In this document: positions 13,501-25,500 of the stretch, piece after piece | Position numbering within the stretch: the stretch's first letter is position 1 | Layout of the letters: each line of letters begins with the position of its first letter | DNA from: Apostichopus japonicus | Lineage: Eukaryota; Echinodermata; Holothuroidea; Aspidochirotida; Stichopodidae | NCBI RefSeq assembly: GCF_037975245.1 | Contig: NC_092562.1 | Span: 14,641,521-14,705,520 of the forward strand | Direction of reading: 5' to 3' | Length of the DNA stretch: 64,000 nt | The notes under the pieces: model-generated | Seen by the model: only the letters and a program-made list of their open reading frames with translations | What the model was told of the DNA's origin: nothing | Database searches by the model: none | Translations under genes and position numbers: made by a program

Positions 13501-16500
13501 AATTTTGTCTAATAACAATTCTTTCTGTTCCGTTTTGCTATCATTTCACTGCATTAACTGTGACCTTTCAACTATTAGGGATTGGTGTTTCTGCAGTGAC
13601 TAAAGCCAATTCCACTTTCTTCTCTCCTTCAAATATTTATGGTTTGCAGTGCTGTTAGTTTTATTCTCTCATGACATGTAGCTAACTTTTGTTTAATAGT
13701 TTATTATGAATTAATGTAATGTAAAAGGTAAATTTTTCTTGATAAATTGTCTGTAAACAATCAAGAGCATAACTATGATTACAGGTGTGTGAACATTTCA
13801 TATAGAGCCCTGACCAATAAAACATACACTTACAACATACATTAACTATAGGCTACATCAGGAATCAAGCAATACCCACCAAGTTAATCCAACTACCCAT
13901 CCTGACCGATTCTGGCAATATGATTTTACCAGGGGTGCTATATGACAGCCAGACTGTACCTTGTGTTCCATGCAACCTTGTGTTCATACAATTTGGATGG
14001 TGGCAGGGTATATAATTTCCAGTGAACTACAACTTTTTAATTGTCTACCTAAACAAAAGCAAAAGACACAATTAGCTGTGTCTCATTGTCCATTGGTTTA
14101 TTTCCAAGCTACTGTACCTGCTCTAGTAAAAATTCACTTTGCTTTTCAAACTTTTTTTAAAATTTCATAAATTTTGCTTAACATATTTGTTAATGAAACT
14201 TTCAGCTGAGAGTTTCATTGATTTTTTTTTTTTTAGGGGGGGGGGGGGGGCGTGGCTGTTATATTTTAACGGGCCAAGTCCTCATCAATGTGAATATTCC
14301 GACAGTTGCCTCAACACTTTTCTCGCTGTCCACCCGAGTCCAGACCCAAACACTACACAAGAGGAGAATTGACCGTTTAAAATTATATTTACTAGACAGT
14401 AGAAAGAACAAGCAAATGGCTATGTGCAGGATGGGAACTAAGAAATAACCAACTAACAAACTCCTATATCAAATAACACTACCCTGGCCACAGATAAATC
14501 CCCTAAGAAAGAACCTGGCCACAGATAAGAATACAACCTAACCCTTCAATGTCTAAAACAGAACTGACCACTTTACTGCTTCACAAAATATACTAATAAT
14601 GATACAAAACTACTGCTATACATGGTGACAACATGCATAGCTGAATATGCAGCCACTCCTTACTGTACTTACAATAGAAATCATCTCATTGGATGCACAT
14701 CCCTAGACCCAACTGCTTTGCATAACAAGAGAGTGAAGAAAGAGTGAAGGAACTTTCCACTCTTAGACATTCCTTTCCCTGAAGACTAATCCCTTGTGCT
14801 TTACACATACTGCAGATTTTCAGTACTATGTATATGCAGTAATATGTTGGCAACAAAATGTCTTCTCCTAATGTTGAGACCATATAATGTTTATAGCCTA
14901 TAGATGTATAAAAGTCACTGTATGGAAATTTTCAGTGGTAATTTATAATTCTTTTCCAAGGACCTTTACTAAGAGTTAGCTGACAGTTAGTTAGTAAAAG
15001 TAGAATTAAAGTTAGGTTTTGACTAATTTTGCAATTTATCCTTATGAGTGTGTTGGTTTTAAGGCTATTGTCTCCTAGCCGATCTAATCATCACTGATGC
15101 AGTTTGCGAAAGCATGTTGTTTATTCTATATTCAACACAGGTAATATTTATTCAATCTATTCCCCACCTTGCCCTCATACAGGTAATAATTTAGTATTGC
15201 ATTTATATTTGCATTTATTTAGCAAATTTGACCATTTTGCATAGTATTTTTGGGATGTGATACTAGATAAATTATTCCCTGCCCTGCACTTCTATCCTGC
15301 TGACTCTTTCATTAACATCCTGCGTGAAATTTTAAGGCAATATGTCGTAATTTAATGTGTTAACTTTGTTTTTGACTTTCAGCCTGGCTTTGAAGATGAC
15401 AGTTCGGACAAGACACCTGTGGTACGATACTGTGCCTCTGCAGCGATCGAGTCCGGACATAGGAATGCGGTAGCTGATATCCAGTGGTTACCGGACCATA
15501 TGGAGGTATGGATAAAGTGATATGACTAGGAGATGTGTTGATTTGGGAGAGATGGGTGTCAACATTTTATGTATGAGACTGGGGATGGGGGTGGGGAGTT
15601 GGGGATAGGGTGGGGGATGCAGCTGCACTTACTGCTCTATAACACCATTGATAAGTTACTTTCATATTCTGTCGAATATTCTAAATAGGATTATGGAATA
15701 TTTTTCATCTCTCGTCGCATTTCAGGTTAATCGGTTTGGTCTGATGGTCGAGAATCGTAATCTACAAAGCTGTCAGCTGCTCACTGCTTCAGTAGATGGG
15801 TAGGTATAGTTTCTGGTCATACCAACTTTAACAACGGTTAAAACTTGTTGTTATTTACACAGATCATTGCTAGATTAAATGTTGCCTTTATTCCCAGGCT
15901 TCTAATACCACTGACCAATCAGTCAACAATTAGTTCCTGTCCAATTTGCAGCTTCCCGCTCGGTTCTTGACATTTTTTATTCCTTGCCGAAGGTTCAAGG
16001 AATCTATGCGATGGTGATTGTGTGTGTGTGTGCGTGTGTGTGTGTATGTGGCGCCCTTGGCTCGTAAACTTGATTACTCAACAATGGCAAGTTGGATTGA
16101 AGTCATACTTATTGTGATTCCTTGCCAATTGAGATTATAATCCCAAACTTTCGTCATTGTTGATTAAATTGATCAGCAAGGTGAAAGAACCTTGCTGATC
16201 TGAAGGTGAAAGAACCTTGCTGATCAATTTAATCAACAATGACAAAAGCTTGGGATTATAATCTCAATTGGCAAGGAATCAAAATAAGCCCACAGGCTTT
16301 CTGGTTGAAAACACAAAAGAAAAAAAAAACAAAGACAGTTTGATGTATTGTCTGTATAACACATGTATCACGATTAATCTTTAAAAGGAACAAAATTTGG
16401 ATTTGCAGCAGCTATGCCTAGAACAATACACAGAAACGACTTTAAGGGCCAAATGTCCGCTTTGAGGTAATGCTGGAATGGCCACATTTTTCGTTGCGGA

Positions 16501-19500
16501 AAATTTTAATGCGATTGTGGTTACAAAATAACATTCTCACAATTAAGTAAAAGTCCCATCAAATAATCATTTCTTTTTTTCCTTACCAAAATGTTCAAAA
16601 GTATACAAAACTGAATTTCATACTGAATTACTAAGTTAATACTGCTGCTCTTACTAAGAATACTTAGCAAGCCAATATGCAAAGATTTTTAACAACTGGT
16701 TTCCGGACAGGAAGTTCAAGGGTGCTATTCTGCGGGTGGAATAAAGTCCTGTCAATGAACTTATTTGGCATGAAGGGAAAAAAAGATTAATGTTCAAGTA
16801 TCCATTAACCAGTAAAGCATCCAAACAATATGAAGCAAATGTTCTCTAGACAAGCATAGATACAGTATAAAGCAAATGTTATCCTTCTCAAGCAATTCTT
16901 TGCCCTCACTATGTTCTAAGGAATTGTTAGGAGTGCTCAGGGATGCGCTCACGCCTGGGAAGCTGCGCCCGGCAGTCCTGAATGCCGCCCATTAAAAACA
17001 GTATTTTAAACATTTCCATGGTCCAACCCCTTTTCTTTACGATTACTTTAATTAAATTTTATCATTACCAACATATGGGTGAACACTTGGCACAGAAGTT
17101 TGCTCTGGTGACAGAAACAGATAGCACCATTTGCCATCTGACTATACCTCATTTGCAAAAAATTTCCAAAAAGGGGGGACATCCCCACCCCTTAGAACCC
17201 CCAGGATGTGGATCACGCTACCATACAAATCTGCCGGGCACTCAACTATTTCTGAGCACATCCTGACTACTAAACTCATCTCTTTGTATTGCAATGCTTG
17301 GTTTTAAGTGGATGTATTGACTTTTTTCCTTTGTTTTAATTTATATATCTATATACATATATGTGTATATCTATATATATATCTATTTGTCTATAAGATA
17401 TATCTATATTAATATATATATTTAAAATATATAAACTTTTATGGTTGTGTTTTGCATAAGCTGCTAAACAAGGTGAGAAAAATCAGCTGTTTGTTTTGTT
17501 TTCTTGTTGTTGTTTTTTTTGGAAAATTTCTTTTACTGAAAGAAGTAAAAGCAAAAGCAGAAGTTGGTTTTGAACCAGGGACCCTGTGATGCAAAACATT
17601 TTGCTCTACCTCTAGACCAATAGAGGAGACACTGAAAATGTGAGCTTTTCAAATATTTAAAGATCCACTTGTTTGGACTTAGACATTTTATAAAACATTT
17701 TCTCCACTGATCCTTGTCTGGGATAGGGAGACCACTTCGAACCTTGTCAGGGGGGAGGGGGTGCCGGCGAACTCACCTGTCCGCTGGGAACCTTGTCAGG
17801 GGGAGGGGGTACCGGCGAACTCCTTGGCCAGTGATCACTTACCCTTTCTCGCCTCACCCACCCTCTACCCTTTCTCGCCTCACTCTCTTACCCCTTCCCA
17901 CCTCATCCTCACCTCACCCCCTTCTCACCTCTCCTTACCCTTCTCACCTCTCTCCTTTTACTCTCCCTTTCTCGCCTCGTCTTTCTCACCTCAACTTGGG
18001 ATTGAACCCAGCAAATCAGGAAATCTGGAAAATTCAAATAGCTTGTTGGCAGAACAACCAACTACACCATTTTGGTTCCCAATGGAAAAACTTCATTTCT
18101 TACCTTTATACTTCAGCCTTTTCCATAGAACAGAAAATTAAAAGGCTCTGGCTGGAGTCGAACTCAGGACATGGAGATTGTCTGACTCTCTCAGTCACAG
18201 AGTACTACCAACTTGGCCACTGCAACTGTTGAGAAATAATGCTCATTTCTAATATATCAACTTCAGAGTTCAGTATGGAAGCAGGAAAAGAGCAGAAAAT
18301 AAAAATGCTCTCACTTGGATTTGAACTCAGGACATAGAACTCTCTTAGTCACAGAGAACAACCAACTTGGCCACTGCAAGTGTTGAGAAATAAAGCTCGT
18401 TTCTAATATTTCAACTTCAGAATTCAGTATGGAAGCAGGAAAAGAGCAGAAAATAAAAATGCTCTCTCATGTGGAGTTGAACTCAGGACATGAAACTCTC
18501 ATTCACAGAGAACAACCAACTTGGCCACTGCAAGTGTTGAAATATAATGCTCGTTTCTAATATTTCAACTTCAGAATTCAGAATGGAAGCAGGAAAAGAG
18601 CAGAAAATAAAAATGCTCTCACATGGATTTGAACTCAGGACATGGAACTCTCTCATTCACAGAGAACAACCAACTTTGCCACTGCAACTGTTGAAAAATC
18701 ATCTGCGTTTCTAATATTTCAACTTCAGAATTCAGTATGGAAGCAGGAAAAGAGCAGAAAATAAAAACGCTCTCACATGGATTTAAACTCAGGACATGGA
18801 ACTCTCTCATTCACAGAGAACAACCAACTTGGCCACTGCGACTGTTGAGAAATAATGCTCGTTCTAATATTTCAACTTCAGAATTCAGTATGGAAGCAGG
18901 AAAGGGCAGAAAATAAAAATGCTCTCACATGGATTTGAACTCAGGACATGGAACTCTCTCAGTCACAGAGAACAACCAACTTGGCCATTGCAACTGTTGA
19001 GAAATCATTCGTGTTTCTAATATTTCAACTTCAGAATTCAGTATGGAAGCAGGAAAAGAGCAGAAAATAAAAACGCTCTCACATGGATTTAAACTCAGGA
19101 CATGGAACTGTCTCATTCACAGAGAACAACCAACTTGGCCACTGCGACTGTTGAGAAATAATGCTCGTTCTAATATTTCAACTTCAGAATTCAGTATGGA
19201 AGCAGGAAAGGGCAGAAAATAAAAATGCTCTCACATGGATTTGAACTCAGGACATGGAACTCTCTCAGTCACAGAGAACAACCAACTTGGCCATTGCAAC
19301 TGTTGAGAAATCATTCGTGTTTCTAATATTTCAACTTCAGAATTCAGAATGGAAGGAGGAAAAGAGCAGAAAATCAAATTGCTCTCATGTGGAGTTGAAC
19401 TCAAGACATGGATCTTGTTAAAATGAGCAATTCTGAGACATTTTCCATGGCCTCCTCTCCTAGGGACTCCATTTTACATTTCCTGAATCATTGTAATAGA

Positions 19501-22500
19501 CTTTTCTTATTCAGTAAAATAATTTCAATTTTTCTTTGAAATAGTCTACTCTAATATTGTTCTCTTTGTCACTGAATCTTCAAATAGTTTAGATTAAATC
19601 TGTATAAGCCAATTGACATTGGAAATTAAGCCCAAAAGCTCATTTAAATATGTGAATGTTCCATCTTCCCTTCCAGCACCATAGGAATTTGGGACACCAG
19701 GCCTTCCAAAAGTCAGTCACAAACTGCAGATGATGGCAAGGAAGACAACCCATTAGGTGTAGCTACCACCTTTAAACATCTGGACCTCACCTGGAAGCCA
19801 ATCATTAAGGTAATTAATGTCGTCTTCGTTGCTATCTTAACAGTTTCATCACTGTCGAGTTGGCTACCACCCTTACCACACCTGATTGTTTTATCGTCTT
19901 ACTTTTAACTTCTTCACCTTTTGCATCGTCCCTGTCACTGCTGGAAAATATCTATTCTTTTCGCCCAGATATCAGGAGACCAGGATCTGGTGGTACTTGA
20001 CCTAATTTCATAATCTGTTTCTTGGGGTTTTCTTTTCTTTTCTACACCTTGCTTATTTGATGTCTATATCACAACAGATTAAAAGAAGAAGTGGACAAAG
20101 TTGGAACCCTTAATTCCAGACAGTTGAAAGTTTCACCAATTTGATTGTTTTTGTTTGTTTTTTTTTTCTTGATAGATTCACATGAGTCGTTTAGAAGGCA
20201 GTGGTGACTATGGTCCAGTGAGAGTTAGCTTTCAGGAGCGACAAGGAGACAGACATTTACGTAAGTAGTGAAACTATGGTTGGGTGGTTTGAATATGTGA
20301 ACCGACCCACATAGATTTATTTCATATTCTATCGGATTAAATGAACATTGGCATTTTACAACGATATTTTGGACCATATTTAAGTGAACCTACAAGACAC
20401 ATTTAAGAATCTTTGCTGGTTGGCGCTATGATGTACCTGGCTATTACAATTTCGTAAAAATTTATTCAAATGACATTTATTCAAAGTTTGTTTTCATAAA
20501 GATAAGTGTATAAGTTTGATAAGAGCTGACTGAAACTATAACCTGTTGTGATTTTAGCTACCTCATGTGGTTGACTTAGTTGTTGTAGCTGTAGGTAGCT
20601 GTCAAAGCCAGCCACAAATCTGTGAAATAATTATCCTACTTTTGCTACATTCCCAAAACATGGAAGAGCCTGATAAACTTATTTCCTCATTTCAGTGGTT
20701 CTTTTGGGTACCTTGGTCTTGCATTAATAGATGCTTGAAATAGGGAAAGAAAGTTACATTTTGCAAAGACGACTATCATGTTTGTTTTATCTCTATTGTA
20801 ATCAGCTTTTTCAGGTGCACTTTTATGGCAATAGATCTTTCCCTTCAATACCGAGACTTCCACTAAAGTTTGTGTAAAAGGCCTCTGGGAACACAAAAGC
20901 GGGCTCACACACATTCCCGCGATAAAATCATTTTGACAAGATGTCCTAAACATCAGCCTTCTCACAGTCAACATTTACTTTATTCTACAGTGGAAAAAAT
21001 GCAGAAGGAAGGCAGTGCTGGGAAAAGCAGTATTGACCGCAAAGACAGCAACATGGGCGGTGGGTTCGGCATCAGATCAGGATCGGCTAAGGAGAAGCGG
21101 CAACTAGAGGGCGCCACTACTAAATTCTTTGTCGGAACAGAGGTGAGGGTTCTAGACATTTTGGCGTTGTTTGTAGATGGGTTGGAGGTACTTTATTTCT
21201 CCAAACAAGTAACTTTAAAGTGTCCAATGTAACATTTGCTTTGTTTTCAGTGTCCCATGTTTCCCAACTATTCAGTATTATATGTTAGTCTGAGGTGCAA
21301 ACATTACTTTCCTATTAATCTTGAAACAAAACAACAACTTTCAAAACGTTCCAATGAAACAATATATTGAACTTAATCGGAAACAAACTCTTTTTTATTG
21401 CATTTAAGCAGTCAACAGATTCTCATATTTACCATCTACTGTGCTTTTTCTATTTTTTTTTTTTTTTTTTTTTTGGCATCTTACCCCATCATCAGGATGG
21501 GGAGCTCATTTATGCCGATCTCAAACTAGAAAAGGATCCAGACTCCGGTAAGCTGGTTCCACCTCGGGCGGACTTTGTGAAATCATTCCACGACAGAGCC
21601 ATCAATACCTTACAGAGATCGCCGTTCTTCAAGGACATCGTATTGGTCGTGGGAGGATGGAATTTTTCTGTATGGAAGGAGGGACGTGAGGTGAGCAAGC
21701 CAATAAAAGAATTAGTGAAAATACCTTTTTTTTTCCTTTATGCGACTCAGGTTTATGTTATCAAACTATCTTTTGTAACTTCCCCATGACTCTTTGGTAA
21801 ACTTTGGCAGATATGGAGATTTGTAAGGTAGTGATTATTAGGATTCGAGGATTGAAAGCTTCCCTTATCTTTGTGATCTCTTTGTGAATATAATTTAAAG
21901 AAGCCTATAGACAGTGTGTAAATTTAGCGGTCGTCCGGTCGTCCGAGACGACCAAATTACCTGCCGGACAACCAAAACTTGTCAAATCGTGAAGTACTGG
22001 TTGCCCGGCGGACAACCAAAAACTTTCAAAAAGGCTGGTTAATGTTCCGTGAAACAAACGGAAAAAGACACGGAAACGAGCGTGAAACCAAAAACTTAAA
22101 ATGACATTTCAAATAGGAAGAAACTCATTCCAAACTCCGCCTTCATCTAATAAATAATATACGTAGAAGGCCAAGCCCTCACATTGACATGGACCACTCA
22201 AACCAAGCTTTATCATTTATGGTATTTTCTGTTCCGTCCGTTTGTCAACAAAGGCCAATCAGAGTTCAGGTTTACCCCCACGGACAAAGACCCCGCCCAT
22301 CCACCATTTTTTTTTTTTTTGAGAAACGAACACCAAGTACACACTCACAACAAGGTCAACGGAAAACATAACAAAACACATTTTTGAACGAACATCTTTC
22401 ATTATTTCTTTTCAAAAAAACCACAACTTCTTCTGACAAGAACCAAAAGTTCTCCTACTCCTACAGATCATTAAATTTGTTTGAAAATAAATATATCATA

Positions 22501-25500
22501 ACAATCAACTGCAAGGTACAGGGTTACCAAAACTTCATTACAGATATTTTCATGCTAAAATAGACAATGACGCTTTACCAAGATTCCCGTGATTGATTGG
22601 CTAATAGTCCCTACCGATTGTTTGCAAACATTCTTGCATTTTCAGTGCTCAATGAACAAGAAGTAAGTTGTTTAACAACAATTACTTGCAACGTTAACTT
22701 TCCCTTGTGTAGAGATAACAAAGTTTGTAGTAAAGGCTATAATATATGTGCACTCAAATATCATAACGTTAGGCCTTGTCTCATATTTGTAACGTACATG
22801 TTGACAACAATCACTGCTGGTACGAAGATGCACTTGAATTGTTTCTGAGACTATCACTAATATTTTAATCATTGTTTTGATCAGAAAATGTTATGACTTT
22901 TGTGGGAAGCTTACATATCTGATCCGGAAAGGATATTTTATCTCACAGAATGTCTTTTCTCTGCAATAAGAGTTGCTAATGTGAAATGTGCATTTATACC
23001 ACAGTAGTTTCTGTTGCAAATTTTTTCGCGGCTCAATTGACCACGTGCTTCAGTAAAGTTTATTTTGGAACAACATTCGTGTGTAAACTTACTTCTGTAT
23101 TTTAGAACATTGAAGTTTGATGTTTTTATCGACATTGCGTAAAAATCTATTCACATAGGCCTACTGTAATTTTCGCACAGATGATTGTTTGCAAAAAACC
23201 CAGGATAAATGTTGGATCAGATTTTAAAGATTTGCGCAACTGTAGTTGAAAATGAAGTTCGAACAGTCCTATGTAAATGCAGTACGTACAGTGTGGAATT
23301 TAGCGAGAGATATGCACACTGTAGGTACAGTGATTTTGAAGAGTTTGGCTGTTGGAAGCGCTGCAAGGTCAGAGCATGAAGCTACTACAGAGTTGGCGAG
23401 TAGGGAAGTACAAGGGCGGATGAAGGAGGGGGCTGGGGGTATTTTTTTTAAACGGCAGGGTGGGCGGAAGGAGTCGGCCGGGCCGCCCCTGTCAAACGCC
23501 GAAGCTAAGACACTGAACCATCTGCCCTATAATATTGTGTATAATTCACAAAGTATAGGCAGTAATACTACACTAGTATTAGTACAGTAGGTCATACAAT
23601 AAACGTAATTGGTCCTCGATCAGGACGCAAGCTTTCTTTTACAGGACGCAAACTTTTTCGAGGGCTTGCGTCCCTGGGACGCAAACTTTTTTTCGCTAAT
23701 AACATTACTGAAACTGAAACACTAGACCAGTACTATGACGCACCTACAGCTTACCACGTGGTTATTGTATCGTTACGCCCTGCAGCAAAACATCATGTAC
23801 CTAACTAATGTTCACAATCTTTGCTACATTCAGCATTATTAGAAAATATACACAGAATTTGATCTAGAATCCATGAAATCGCTCAACATTCATGGTTTCT
23901 TCGGACTCCCAAACAAGTTTTTTTCTGAAGATAAATTACTATATAGCTTTACAGGACGACCAAAATTTCAGCAGGACAACCAAAAATTGGTGAGCTGGTT
24001 GTCCTGGGGACAACCACTTCAAATTTCTTAAATTTATACACTGATAGATCTAATCTTCTTTGTTTTCTTATGTTTTTCACCCCGTTTTTTTTAATAATTA
24101 ATTTTTTTATTTTATTTTATTTTATTTTATTTTATTTTATTTTATTTTATTTTATTTTATTTTATTTTATTTTATTTTATTTTATTTTATTTTATTTTAT
24201 TTTATTTTATTTTATTTTATTTATTTATTTATTTATTTTTTTTTTTTTGTTGAAAATTACAGAGCAACCCGCTTCTAATATCTGCAGCAGCCTCTAAGCA
24301 GTTCACATGCGGATTCTGGTCACCGACTAGACCAGCTGTGTTCTATTTAGGGACAGCAGAGGGTAACATTGAGGTCTGGGATCTCCTAGACAGAACCCAT
24401 GAAGCATCCTTGAGCCAGAACATCTCTGCATCTGAAATCACAAACGTGTACCCCTGGCACCTATCACGTAAGTGGGTCTCCCCCCTCCAACAAAGCAAAT
24501 TTATTGTTGAATTTATTGGACTTTGTAGTAGTTTGTAGACATGGCATGGCAATGCTACATCTATCATGATATATCTGTGACTCCATTGGTAATTAAAGTA
24601 GATGCTTGATATTAACCTTTAACATTTTGCAGATGGGCTGCAATACTTGTAATATAAAGATTATTTGTTTGTCTTTTGGAAGGTAATAAAGAACATTCCA
24701 TTTTTGAGGAAATGAACAAAAAGCTATTTTTAGTGCACAAGTGATTCAACAATAACGAAGGTACTAAGATAGACAATTTATGGGGTTTAGTTGATCATAA
24801 AGTAGTATTTGAAGGCTGTTAATATTCAGTTTGGCAATAATTCCGTTCTATATTCCCTTTGTGGAAGGCTTGCAAATTAAGGGAGAAAACATCAAACTAA
24901 ATCCAGGCAGGGGACTGGGGGAGGGGGTGGGAGGTAGTCCAGATTGAATTTAATTACTCAAATTTGAGGACTTTTAAGTTGGAAACAAAAGATATGATGA
25001 AGGGCATGCTGGATATTGGATATGACAATATGGACATGTTCTTGGCAATTTACAATGCTGAGTACTGCTTTAAAATGATGCTCTGAAGTTGGTTGCTTAA
25101 AAAAATTACTTGAAAATGATTGCTTCACAAAATTTGCAGGTATTTTTCAGCATACTTAGATCACATCTAGCATTTTTCATGACAAAGATAATCGAAAAGT
25201 GATATTGTATAAATGCATCTACCAGCAGCAGAGTGTGAAATGATGTCTCCATGGCAACTGAGCTATAAATGTTTTGTGTTTTCTTAGTAATATTTAAATC
25301 ATTTATCTACAGAGGAGTTAATTTCTTCTAAAATGAATTGCATGTTTTATAAAAATTTAAATACAGAGAAAATAGACAGCTTACCAACATTGCAAATGTG
25401 TCACATTTCAAGGATAAATCAGCAAGAAGATTATGATAGAAAAGTAAATCTGTGAAGAATGTCTACCATGATGACATCACACACTACCCACTGTGATCCA

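Noticed and set aside
17714-18232. 172-codon plus-strand frame
   Set aside because: Proline/serine-rich translation of pyrimidine-rich sequence running into the tRNA-like array; no conserved motif and no splice context.
18619-19116. Two nearly identical 63-codon minus-strand frames
   Set aside because: They are the same satellite unit read twice; the similarity reflects DNA duplication, not a protein family.
23246-23590. 114-codon frame inside the TIR element
   Set aside because: No transposase motif (no DDE or zinc-finger pattern); the second half is low-complexity G-rich sequence.
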